Of a stretch of DNA of 64,000 nt, positions 45,720 through 54,416 are shown in pieces. Source of the stretch: a virus. Each line of letters begins with the position of its first letter. Position 1 is the first letter of the stretch. Under the pieces are notes generated by a model. That model saw only the letters and a list, made by a program, of their open reading frames with translations. It made no database searches and was not told the origin of the DNA. The stretch is taken from the IMG/VR virus record IMGVR_UViG_3300040801_001810, positions 102,194 to 166,193 of that record; one strand, 5' to 3'. Made by a program: the position numbers and the translations under genes.

Positions 45720-47048
45720 TTATGGAAGAGCAGGTGATGGAGCTGTGAAGCCGCTTGGAACACCACTTAGAGTTAGATTAGCCAGACTTTGACTATTCGA
45801 GTTCTCGAAGTTGTAGTTTCTTGCGATAGCTATATTAGAGGCTTTAGCAATTGCTTTACCTTGTTCTAATACTGCGAATCCATATGCTTCTCTCATTTTA
45901 ATGTTGAGAATATCCCTTTCAGGATCTGTCCAACGATCAGTTCTCACTGCTTCGCTTTGTCCGATAACACCACAATTATCACTATCAACCATGATAACAT
46001 TAGTAGCGCAACCAGTATCCATTCTTTCGATACCTTGGGCACCGTATGTGAATGGGACATAGTGTGTAACAACAACCTGGATAGGTGATGGCAAGTAACT
46101 TGGAGCTACTTGGAATGTCGAACCTAGAGGATTAAGAGTTTGAACCCAAGGATTTGGACCCTTAACTGTGTTACCACTTGTTTTTTCTGTTCCAGTTGCA
46201 CCAGTACGTAGACCGTAGCCCATGTGTGATGTACCCCAGTTAGGACCTGATTGACCACCCTTAACCTGAGCGATTGTAGATGCAGCTAGTACAACTTCTC
46301 TCATTTCAGGATCTGTGGCGAAAGTTTTCCATGCAAGTGGATGCAATAGAAGAGTATCAGGACTGAAACCACGATTTAGAAGATAAGCGTATAGTTCGAA
46401 AACATCAGTTGCTGTCATTGAACCATTTGCTACGCCTGTTATATCTCTACCAGTTGTTGAACCAGCGTACGATGTAGCTGGGGATGCATTATCAAAGATT
46501 TTGTATCCCATTTCGTTAATAAGCTTAGCTGCAACTCTTTCTTTGCAACGAGCAAGTGCTTTACCAGCTGCTCTTAGCCAAACATTAACTACGTCAAACT
46601 GATTTTGTTGTACAACATCTTCAGTTAGTGAGATTTTTAGACCATACTTGTCTGTTGTGATCGCAACCATGTCTCCACCGTCTAGATCTAACATTCTTTC
46701 AGGATACTCACCAGCTTGACCTACTCGGCCAGCTTCAAGTGCACCAAGTGCACCAATTTGAATTCTTGAACCTTGTTCGATAGTTATCTGTTGGAATAAC
46801 TTCTGAACGATGAAAAGATTAGGTTCGATTGCTTCTCTAACAACTGTTTCAATTGTTTGAGGAACAAATCTCATTAGATCTTCTTTAGTTACAAGGTCTC
46901 TTAAAGAGAAAGATTGTATGTCACCTTTTTCATCAATAAGGCGTCCACGAGAAGTGAAAGCATCGTAGGTGTTAAGGTACTTAGTACGGTCATCTTTCTT
47001 TGGGAAAAAATCCCATGCAACTTGATCTCTAATTGTCATATAAGCCAT
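45720..47048 (-). CDS. Major capsid protein, HK97 fold (442 aa)
   Basis: Main shell protein. The N-terminal ~60 residues are charged and may be removed on maturation. The core reads 'VREAIEPNLFIVQKLFQQIT' and 'GSRIQIGALGALEAGRVGQA', then 'GEYPERMLDLDGGDMVAITT', 'DKYGLKISLTEDVVQQNQFD' and 'FSPDTLLLHPLAWKTFATDP', which is the HK97-type E-loop, spine helix and A-domain layout of large myophage capsids. AGGAGG lies seven bases before the ATG. Its own terminator follows. High confidence. Confidence 0.9.
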   Translation of the reverse strand: MAYMTIRDQVAWDFFPKKDDRTKYLNTYDAFTSRGRLIDEKGDIQSFSLRDLVTKEDLMRFVPQTIETVVREAIEPNLFIVQKLFQQITIEQGSRIQIGALGALEAGRVGQAGEYPERMLDLDGGDMVAITTDKYGLKISLTEDVVQQNQFDVVNVWLRAAGKALARCKERVAAKLINEMGYKIFDNASPATSYAGSTTGRDITGVANGSMTATDVFELYAYLLNRGFSPDTLLLHPLAWKTFATDPEMREVVLAASTIAQVKGGQSGPNWGTSHMGYGLRTGATGTEKTSGNTVKGPNPWVQTLNPLGSTFQVAPSYLPSPIQVVVTHYVPFTYGAQGIERMDTGCATNVIMVDSDNCGVIGQSEAVRTDRWTDPERDILNIKMREAYGFAVLEQGKAIAKASNIAIARNYNFENSNSQSLANLTLSGVPSGFTAPSPALP

Positions 47049-47063
47049 GTGTATTCCTCCTAA

Positions 47064-48227
47064 TTATGATACAAGCAGTTGGATTCTAGCCAGACCGAAT
47101 GCACCGCTACGGATTGCATTAAAAATAGCTTCCACTGATGGAGCTGTTCCTGTGCCAATATACAGACAGTAGTATGCGAAATCAAAAAGATTTTTGATCA
47201 TACCAGCAGTTTGTGAACCAGGCATTCCAGATCTTGGGTAAGTCAGAACGTCGTCTAGTCCGTGTTTAGGCATTCTAGTATCTAAAGCAATTAATTTTCC
47301 TACTGTTTGAGGAGTCTTAGGCATGTTATAAGCAGTTAAGCCAGTAACACTTACACCAGAAGCAGTTGTCAATGTTGCTGCTGACTGAATAGCATAGTTT
47401 CCAATACCATCAGAAGTTACAAATTGACCAGCTTTTGGAGCCGAAGTTGTTCCATCAAAAGCAAGATATGTGAATGATTTGTTAACACTTCTCCAAAGAA
47501 CAGTATTAGTGTAATCAGCTGATGCGACAACTGGATTACAACCCGATGCTGCTAATGAATCAGAATAGTTAACGAAAGGTACTTCAACATACCAGTCAGT
47601 TAAGAAATGATAACCATCTGGATGCATTCTGTAGTTAATCCATTCTCCACGAATATCTTGATAGACATCTGTGAATGCTACGCCGATTGGGCAGTTAGCT
47701 GGATTAACAAATGAACCGCTTGCAGCAGCTCTAAGGCCGCCAGCAGCTCTTGTTCCTGCTGTTACATCGTCTGATGTATAGTAACCACTATAAACTGCTC
47801 CACCATTTGCAGGTACGATCAGTCCAGCGATTCCATCTTCATAACCGAAGTATGAAGAGTCAATATTTACGTTAATTTTGGCACCAGTTCCTGTGCCCAT
47901 GTAGTCACCCTGGTTTGCAATTGTAATAGTTCCGCTGTTAATTGGATGAGCAAGACCGCTAACAGGAGTTGAATCAAAAGGTGTAATTGAAGAAATAATT
48001 CTTCCCTTAGGTATTACTACCCAATCTTCTGTGTTGGTATCTTGTAACGCAACAGGTAGATTTTTATAAACACCCATGTATTCAGCAGGACGCACACCTT
48101 CAGACTGTTCAAATCTCCAGTTACGAAGATCAGACATAGCATACTTTGAAGGTCTAGTTCTAATATCCTGCTTCCATGTAGTTCCAGCTGTAAATTGCAT
48201 TGGAGTGAATTGATTGCTAATAGCCAT
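47064..48227 (-). CDS. Capsid-associated structural protein (387 aa)
   Basis: Gly/Ala/Ser/Thr-rich protein with low charge, between scaffold-protease and capsid. Features include 'FTAGTTWKQDIRTRPSKYAM', 'DWVVIPKGRIISSITPFDST' and the ending 'GAFGLARIQLLVS'. 'VVIPKGRII' resembles a capsid-decoration beta-tulip entry. Possibly a decoration or minor capsid protein made in large amounts, since GGAGG precedes the start and the capsid gene follows 15 bases later. Family not certain. Confidence 0.55.
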   Translation of the reverse strand: MAISNQFTPMQFTAGTTWKQDIRTRPSKYAMSDLRNWRFEQSEGVRPAEYMGVYKNLPVALQDTNTEDWVVIPKGRIISSITPFDSTPVSGLAHPINSGTITIANQGDYMGTGTGAKINVNIDSSYFGYEDGIAGLIVPANGGAVYSGYYTSDDVTAGTRAAGGLRAAASGSFVNPANCPIGVAFTDVYQDIRGEWINYRMHPDGYHFLTDWYVEVPFVNYSDSLAASGCNPVVASADYTNTVLWRSVNKSFTYLAFDGTTSAPKAGQFVTSDGIGNYAIQSAATLTTASGVSVTGLTAYNMPKTPQTVGKLIALDTRMPKHGLDDVLTYPRSGMPGSQTAGMIKNLFDFAYYCLYIGTGTAPSVEAIFNAIRSGAFGLARIQLLVS

Positions 48228-48229
48228 TA

Positions 48230-49762
48230 TTAATCCTCCGTTATAGAACTTCTATCTATGTTAAAGACTGAGAATTTATCTCCAGAGTCATCTAACAATT
48301 TATCTTTATTCTGTGTTTCAGAATTTTCTGTTTCTGTTTGAAGGGTCGAGTCTTCAACTTTTTCGCTTGATCCAGTATCTGTTTCACCAGATTTTAGACC
48401 AGAACGCAGATCTTCAAGTGTATCGTTGAGGCTTTCTGTCTGTCTCTTTGACAGCTTAGCTCTTAACTCATTGATATCCTCATTATTATTATCGGTCATT
48501 TTAAGATCAATTACATTAGAAATAACTGAGTCTCTAAATTTCTTTTCGAGTACAACTATTTTATCTAGGTAACCATTGATCTCATCTTCCCTCTGAAGTG
48601 ACACTGTTTCTGTATCTTGAACCTTAGTTTCAAGAGCAGTAATTTTTTTATCTCTTGCATCTATAGCTTCTTTGTTAGCAGCCTTAGTGTCTTCAATTTC
48701 CTGTTGAAGTTTTGCTACAAGTTCTCTTAAATCGGCAACTTTCATTTTAGAAATATCAGTTGTCTCTTCTTGAGAATCATCAGCTGTATTTGTTTCTTCT
48801 TTTCCTTCTGTTGCATCTTCTGGAAGATCAGCATCTGGATTAGCAGTGAAGTAATCCTCAATAATTTGAGTTTCTTCAGCAGTCCAATCATCTTCTAACC
48901 TTGCAGTTAAAAGATCTGGATTTTCCGCTAATTCATCATTCGATGGCACGATACCATATCTTTGTCCCTTACGATATAAGCCCGCTGTAATTTTAGCTTT
49001 GGTTTCATCAGAAAATTCAGATTTTCCAATTAGTTCTAAGCCAGCTTTAACGTGAGCAGCATCGTGTGCTGGGAAAGATCTTCCAGGACCAGCAAATGAA
49101 GTTTCAGGAAGTTTACTTCTTGCTTCAGAACTTAGTTTTGCATTCTTTGCCATAACTATTGTGTCCTTTAAGATTAATTCCGACAGTAAACTATCACGAT
49201 TATCCATAAATAAATTATAAGCTACCCACCCAGCTCCAATATTTATAGAATCTATTCTAGCCCACTCATCGGCAGGTTCGTTGACGAATGAATCTTCAAC
49301 GTACTCTATTTGGTCAATGATCCAATGGATCAATTCCCCTTTATCATTATATGAGCCTTTTTGATGTTCACAGAGGCCCTCTTCTGTTAATACTGTTCCA
49401 CAATCACTACAAGTAACTTTTGTAGTTCTAGATCCAACAGATACGGTATTATACCTTCCATCTAGGATCTTTTCTATTGATGAGGATTCTGTAATTCTTA
49501 CGGTGAGTTCTAAATAATTTTGTGGTTCTGGTGAAGAGTCATCATTATGCTTAATAACTCTAGACGAAATAACTCTTCCGATTGGATCGGATTGTTTATT
49601 ATGTCCGATTAATTGTGGTTTAGGGTACGGAAAGGTCCAAGAGTCTTTGCCTCTTTTAACACCTTTAACCGAATACTTTAACGCATTTTTATTTATAAAT
49701 GGTTCTAAATGCGAAGCCCTAAGTCTTATATCAATCGAATTAGGTAAGTTCTGTAAACTCAT
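48230..49762 (-). CDS. Prohead protease fused to scaffold-like region (510 aa)
   Basis: Likely matures the capsid. Residues ~60-180 follow the layout of prohead proteases of SPO1-like phages: 'QSDPIGRVISSRVIKHNDDS', 'SIEKILDGRYNTVSVGSRTT', a zinc-knuckle C-S-D-C ... L-C-E-H, and 'YVEDSFVNEPADEWARI'. The Ser in 'TVSVGS' is the probable nucleophile. A short motif 'GPGRSFPAHDAAHVKAG' near residue 230 matches a domain often found on such proteins. Residues ~285-460 are acidic coiled coil, as in scaffolds. The start overlaps the portal gene's end by 23 bases. Protease identity is moderately certain. Confidence 0.7.
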   Translation of the reverse strand: MSLQNLPNSIDIRLRASHLEPFINKNALKYSVKGVKRGKDSWTFPYPKPQLIGHNKQSDPIGRVISSRVIKHNDDSSPEPQNYLELTVRITESSSIEKILDGRYNTVSVGSRTTKVTCSDCGTVLTEEGLCEHQKGSYNDKGELIHWIIDQIEYVEDSFVNEPADEWARIDSINIGAGWVAYNLFMDNRDSLLSELILKDTIVMAKNAKLSSEARSKLPETSFAGPGRSFPAHDAAHVKAGLELIGKSEFSDETKAKITAGLYRKGQRYGIVPSNDELAENPDLLTARLEDDWTAEETQIIEDYFTANPDADLPEDATEGKEETNTADDSQEETTDISKMKVADLRELVAKLQQEIEDTKAANKEAIDARDKKITALETKVQDTETVSLQREDEINGYLDKIVVLEKKFRDSVISNVIDLKMTDNNNEDINELRAKLSKRQTESLNDTLEDLRSGLKSGETDTGSSEKVEDSTLQTETENSETQNKDKLLDDSGDKFSVFNIDRSSITED

Positions 49763-51749
49763 TTAAGCTCTCTTCATCTATTTCACATGAACATTGGTAG
49801 CTAAAAGGCGGTACCTTTGAATATCCGATGTTCTTAATCTCAATATTAGTATCGGTATGTTTAGAACATTTATCCGATGTAACTAGTATAGTCTTGTATC
49901 CCAATGATTTGTATATTAATATTTTAGCAAGGTTCTCTATCTTAGCTGTTTGATCTAGTAAGAACTTAGCTGTATATCGTTTTGCGAATCCAAATCTGAT
50001 GTCATCATCGAGTACTTTACTTGCTCGTTTAGCGTGATCCTTAAGTATTAAAGAAACTCCTGACAGATATCTATCTGTTAATTCGTTGTCAAGTTCTGGT
50101 TTCTCAATGTGATAGAAATCACATATGTTATTAATAGTATAATCCAATTCACTGATAATCTCACTTCTTATAGTATTATCCAATTTTTTGGAAAAATTAT
50201 CTACATTAAATATAGTAAGACCATTAAATATGTCCATAGATGTTTTAACATATTTAGGTCTACCTGTTGACTTTCCGTGCTGATTAGCTGGTCTAACTTT
50301 ATTATTAGTTGTATTAGCTTTCTTCTTAGTAGAAGTACTTGAACTACTTGATGATCCAGTTGCAGTTGGTTTAGGTTTAGATTTCTCTATTTCTATTGCG
50401 CCTTGAGTCTCAGCTTCAATCTTTGGAATTTCTACTATATTAAGGAATGTGTCCTTATCCTGTATAGCTACGTCGTAGTCCATTAGATTTCTAGCTTCTG
50501 TTCTAGTAATTAAATTATTCTGCCATAATTGAAGTATATGTGTTTCTTTCTTAATCTGATTTTCTAGATCAATTTCTGGAAAGTTAAATTCAATATCATC
50601 AACTATATTTTTAAATCCGCCATCTAGGATTAGTTCTCTAAAGAACTCTATCTCTAATCTACTTTTAATAATAGATTGATAGTTCATTGTAATAGTCTGC
50701 ATACCAGCATCTAATACTTCTGCTGTATTTCTATTAGAAGTTGATGACTCTCCCATAGCTACTGGTGATACACCAAGTCCAGCATATACTCTAGATTTAA
50801 AGTGAGTTACATACTTTATAATATCTATGGAATCATTTCCAGTAGAGGGTACTTGAATATCATGGTGGCCTGGAACTACCAACATACCATAGGCAGGCAT
50901 ATTGTTAACAACAGAACTTACTTCGTCGACTTCACCAGGAGCAGGTGGAATGTCCTTGTTTCCTACTTTATATAAATATAAAGGAATAGAATACTGGAAG
51001 CCTAATATTTCGATTTCTTCTTCAAGCTTGCGTAATGCTCGAACGTCATCTAAGATTGGAATAATAGGAGACATACCAGCTAGTATACCAGGTATCTTAT
51101 TATATGTAAAATGAATTACATCTCTTTCATCCCATATTCTTTCCTCACCACGAATGCTCTGTTTATATGTAGTAACAGCACCTTGAGCGTTTAGCCCAAT
51201 TTCCATTGTAGCAGCATCTGCTAGGAATAGCCCAACAATTGGATTATGTTCTTTTCCATATAATCTATATGGTTTCCCAAATTGAGATTTAACACCAGAT
51301 CTTTGTTTGATTATATATGCGTTTCCATATGTAACTAATTGAGTAGATAACCAATTTAAAGTATCATAAAAAGAAATACCAGTTAGATTTTGGATTTCCT
51401 TCATTCTACGCTCAACGTGTTTTTGTATCTTAGTATTCTTGGATGTTAGTTCATATCCATTTTTAAGAATATGTTCAGTGAATAGATTAACAGCTCTTCT
51501 TAAAAGCCCATCGAGCTGTACAGCGTTGGCAATCATTGGAAGATCATATTCAGGTTTTTGGAAAGTTACGTCTCTTCTATTAACACTAGATCTATATGTT
51601 CCTATATGTTTTGGACCACAGAATTTTCCTGTAGGATCGTTCACATCTCTTTTATCCAAAACCTTACCATTAGCTAAAACCTCTTGGGTTGATTCGCTAA
51701 AATCAAATGCCTCTTTTATGACCTTCGATAATTTTGCAGGTAAATTCAT
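49740..51749 (-). CDS. Portal protein (669 aa)
   Basis: Ring at the packaging vertex. Core motifs include 'SFYDTLNWLSTQLVTYGNAY', 'PYRLYGKEHNPIVGLFLADA', 'RIWDERDVIHFTYNKIPGIL', 'GMSPIIPILDDVRALRKLEE' (wing and stem helix) and 'SSTSNRNTAEVLDAGMQTI'. The last ~200 residues follow a Ser/Thr/Lys linker and contain 'NQHGKSTGRP' and a Cys-containing end ('TSDKCSKHTDTNIEI' ... 'YQCSCEIDEE'), an extra domain that may bind zinc. The position between terminase-side genes and protease is canonical. Confidence 0.9.
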   Translation of the reverse strand: MNLPAKLSKVIKEAFDFSESTQEVLANGKVLDKRDVNDPTGKFCGPKHIGTYRSSVNRRDVTFQKPEYDLPMIANAVQLDGLLRRAVNLFTEHILKNGYELTSKNTKIQKHVERRMKEIQNLTGISFYDTLNWLSTQLVTYGNAYIIKQRSGVKSQFGKPYRLYGKEHNPIVGLFLADAATMEIGLNAQGAVTTYKQSIRGEERIWDERDVIHFTYNKIPGILAGMSPIIPILDDVRALRKLEEEIEILGFQYSIPLYLYKVGNKDIPPAPGEVDEVSSVVNNMPAYGMLVVPGHHDIQVPSTGNDSIDIIKYVTHFKSRVYAGLGVSPVAMGESSTSNRNTAEVLDAGMQTITMNYQSIIKSRLEIEFFRELILDGGFKNIVDDIEFNFPEIDLENQIKKETHILQLWQNNLITRTEARNLMDYDVAIQDKDTFLNIVEIPKIEAETQGAIEIEKSKPKPTATGSSSSSSTSTKKKANTTNNKVRPANQHGKSTGRPKYVKTSMDIFNGLTIFNVDNFSKKLDNTIRSEIISELDYTINNICDFYHIEKPELDNELTDRYLSGVSLILKDHAKRASKVLDDDIRFGFAKRYTAKFLLDQTAKIENLAKILIYKSLGYKTILVTSDKCSKHTDTNIEIKNIGYSKVPPFSYQCSCEIDEESLNEFTELT

Positions 51750-52990
51750 TAAGTTGTCCTATCTCTCAAGTTTAGCATCCATCGTAATGTTTCTTGTGCT
51801 GTTGGTGTATTTGCACATCTGCTAACTATTGTATCCACATTAGATGAAGTAACATTTGTTCCTTGTATGTGATCAGCTGCGGTTCCTCTAGTTAAAGTAT
51901 TGTCAATTACATCATATGGAAGATTATATTGAGAATGTATAAATTCTCTTAAAAAACTATTAGACACTCTTGGTATATAGTTTCCATTTGCTGTATTTGC
52001 AACCGCATCCTTATTAACTAGGATAGTACCATCTGCACCAATAGTATAGCCTTGTTGTGAATTTGGATCTCCGACATTGTCGTATTCTGGATTTCTGAAT
52101 TTATTTAAAGTAGCGCTTCTGTCCATTTCTTTAATTCCGATATCTGATGGTGTACCAGTTGCAGGAACAAATTCATAGTCAACACAGAAATCAAAGTTTA
52201 ATACAGCTCTTTTTAATTTGATTAATAGATCTCGTAACCAGTATAAAAACTCTAAATCTTTAGCATTAGGAACAACTGCTTCTAATTTCTTAGACCAACT
52301 TCCTTTCATTCCAGATACGAATCCTTTAATTTTTCCCATTAATTCGGCTAGTGCGCCGTAGTCATGGACATATTTCTTTAATACATCAATCATGTGTTTA
52401 AGTGGGAGACACTTGGCCCATGTTCCATTATTATCCCATTCATCCATCCAGTCAAATATAACTCTAAGTACAGAGTCTCTTAGTGAAAAAATAGTTTCTT
52501 GTATCACTAATAAAACTGCTCCCATTATAGCTGAGAATATTTCCTTAATTACATCTGGAATAAAGAATGTTAATTTTTTAATATCGTCAGTTAATAATAT
52601 AATAATAAAGTCAACAAATGTGATAAGCATATCTAGAAACTTACCAAAGTCGGAATCAGCTAAAGTTAATTGTCCTCGAGGGTCATTACCAGTAATATCA
52701 TTTTGGGAAGCATAAGCAGACCATATTCCATGAATTAAACAACATAGAACTTCTGGATCATCTAACCAAGATACCAATACACTTAACATGTCATTAGCAA
52801 ATTGTTTAAGTATTGGTTTATCTACTTTATTAACTGTCTCTCTTAATAGACTCATTCTATCTGATAGAATTCTACCAGGAGTATTTAATATAGTAGTTAT
52901 ATTAGGATTAGACGCTCTATTAATTACATCCTCTACACCATTAGAGAATTGATTAACGTCTAATTGTGAATTAGCGTTATTTGGAGCCAT
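51749..52990 (-). CDS. Unknown virion-region protein with hydrophobic core (413 aa)
   Basis: Largely helical with a long hydrophobic block around residues 115-180 ('FLDMLITFVDFIIILLTDDI', 'AIMGAVLLVIQETIF'), amphipathic rather than clean membrane spans. The C-terminus ends 'TAQETLRWMLNLRDRTT'. It lies between terminase and portal beside a similar-looking 395-residue protein. Possibly an internal head or membrane-interacting injected protein. I do not recognise a family. The start overlaps the 80-residue gene by 14 bases. Confidence 0.45.
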   Translation of the reverse strand: MAPNNANSQLDVNQFSNGVEDVINRASNPNITTILNTPGRILSDRMSLLRETVNKVDKPILKQFANDMLSVLVSWLDDPEVLCCLIHGIWSAYASQNDITGNDPRGQLTLADSDFGKFLDMLITFVDFIIILLTDDIKKLTFFIPDVIKEIFSAIMGAVLLVIQETIFSLRDSVLRVIFDWMDEWDNNGTWAKCLPLKHMIDVLKKYVHDYGALAELMGKIKGFVSGMKGSWSKKLEAVVPNAKDLEFLYWLRDLLIKLKRAVLNFDFCVDYEFVPATGTPSDIGIKEMDRSATLNKFRNPEYDNVGDPNSQQGYTIGADGTILVNKDAVANTANGNYIPRVSNSFLREFIHSQYNLPYDVIDNTLTRGTAADHIQGTNVTSSNVDTIVSRCANTPTAQETLRWMLNLRDRTT

Positions 52991-53219
52991 TCTGTTTCCT
53001 TCCAGCTGCTGTCATTTTTTCTGATTCAGCATTATTATATCTAAATGCGTATATCTGTTCTTTCAATTGAGCTGTTTTAACTTTAAAATTTTGCGTAGTT
53101 TCATCGTCACGAAGAACTCTACACTGAAATTTTTCAAACTCAATGTGTTCCCTTAATTTTTTAACATGGGGCAATAATAAGATAGCACCAGAGACATAAC
53201 CGTTGTTTTTTACATACAT
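52977..53219 (-). CDS. Small unknown protein (80 aa)
   Basis: Basic, helical protein ('VKKLREHIEFEKFQCRVLRD', 'KTAQLKEQIYAFRYNNAESE') ending in 'RKQNGSK'. It overlaps the next gene by 14 bases and lies nine bases after the previous one. The overlap and tight packing support a real gene. No recognisable domain. Confidence 0.5.
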   Translation of the reverse strand: MYVKNNGYVSGAILLLPHVKKLREHIEFEKFQCRVLRDDETTQNFKVKTAQLKEQIYAFRYNNAESEKMTAAGRKQNGSK

Positions 53220-53228
53220 ATTATATAC

Positions 53229-54416
53229 CTACTTAATAACATTTAATATGCTATTCCTTGTTGTTCCTGCTCCTCCAGGTTTATATTCGCCCTGTGGAGG
53301 AGTTAGTGCATCAGATAATACAGCATCTAATACCGTTCTTGCTGCTTTAACACAAGCAGGAGAAGCACCAAAACCAGTTGGAAGAGTTTTATCAACTCCT
53401 TCTAGTAATTGCTTGGAAGTAAAACAATTAGAATCCATTGCAGAATCAACAAACTCTCCAATTTGAGAATTCTCTTTACTTGGTTTAAATTCTGATCCTT
53501 CTGTTTCTGGAGGACACGTATCGTCTATTCCTCCACAATCTATTTCTACTATAGGGTCGTATCTTGGATATAAAGGAGGAGGAATCTTACATAATAATAA
53601 TTTTCTTAATTTATTTAAAAGTTTATTAATTGGGCCATTCTTTTTAATCCAGTCAGATTTCTTTCTCTTAAATCTAGGTCTCTTCTGGAAGAAAGTAATT
53701 AGAGCATCTGTAGGATTAGCAATAGCCATTCTAATAGGATTAATAATTGTCATATCTACAATAAATTTAGGCCATAACATATTCCACCATAGTTGAAGCA
53801 ATATTTCTAATATCATTTCAATCATTCTTTTTTCGTGGTTATCAGCTATCTTAGTTGAAGAGTCAGCAATGGCAGCCTCTGCTTCATATTCATTTCTAGG
53901 AGGATTAGTTAGAGTTTTAGCTATTGCAGAAGTTATCTGATTACATTCGAACCACTTACCATCAATAGTTCCATCTCCTACTAGTGCAGCTAGTACTGGA
54001 TCCTGACCCATCGACATTAATGGCCAATAATCTATAGTAGCCATAGCTGTGTCTAATACTTGTTTAGTTATATTTCCATCATCAGAACCAAGACGTTTAG
54101 CAGCTGCGGATATCGAATCATTAGCTGGAGGAATACTCATATCTTTAAGATGTTCATCTATTAGTTCTTCAAGCTGTTCTATTGTGTCTTCTAGATCAGC
54201 AGTATTTTTAATAAATCCATCTAGTTCTTTTTCTGGACTTTCTGAAGGATCGCTGGTGGTATCTTGTTGAGCAGAAGTAGATACAGCAGAAACAGTAGTA
54301 GGATTTAGCACCTGTTGTACTCTTCCTGCTATTCGAAGTTGCTCAATAATTTCGGTAGGTATTTCTTTATCTACGAAATCAGCAATATTAAAATTTGTTT
54401 TTTCGTTAGTTGGCAT
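53229..54416 (-). CDS. Unknown virion-region protein with hydrophobic segment and Cys-rich centre (395 aa)
   Basis: Acidic Ser/Thr/Asp-rich N-terminal 100 residues, a hydrophobic segment near residues 195-235 ('MILEILLQLWWNMLWPKFIV'), a basic stretch ('KRPRFKRKKSDWIKKNG'), then a Pro/Cys region ('LLCKIPPPLYPRYDPIVEID', 'CGGIDDTCPPE'). The layout could suit a membrane- or DNA-interacting protein inside the head. It couples to the large terminase through TAATG. Not recognised. Confidence 0.45.
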   Translation of the reverse strand: MPTNEKTNFNIADFVDKEIPTEIIEQLRIAGRVQQVLNPTTVSAVSTSAQQDTTSDPSESPEKELDGFIKNTADLEDTIEQLEELIDEHLKDMSIPPANDSISAAAKRLGSDDGNITKQVLDTAMATIDYWPLMSMGQDPVLAALVGDGTIDGKWFECNQITSAIAKTLTNPPRNEYEAEAAIADSSTKIADNHEKRMIEMILEILLQLWWNMLWPKFIVDMTIINPIRMAIANPTDALITFFQKRPRFKRKKSDWIKKNGPINKLLNKLRKLLLCKIPPPLYPRYDPIVEIDCGGIDDTCPPETEGSEFKPSKENSQIGEFVDSAMDSNCFTSKQLLEGVDKTLPTGFGASPACVKAARTVLDAVLSDALTPPQGEYKPGGAGTTRNSILNVIK

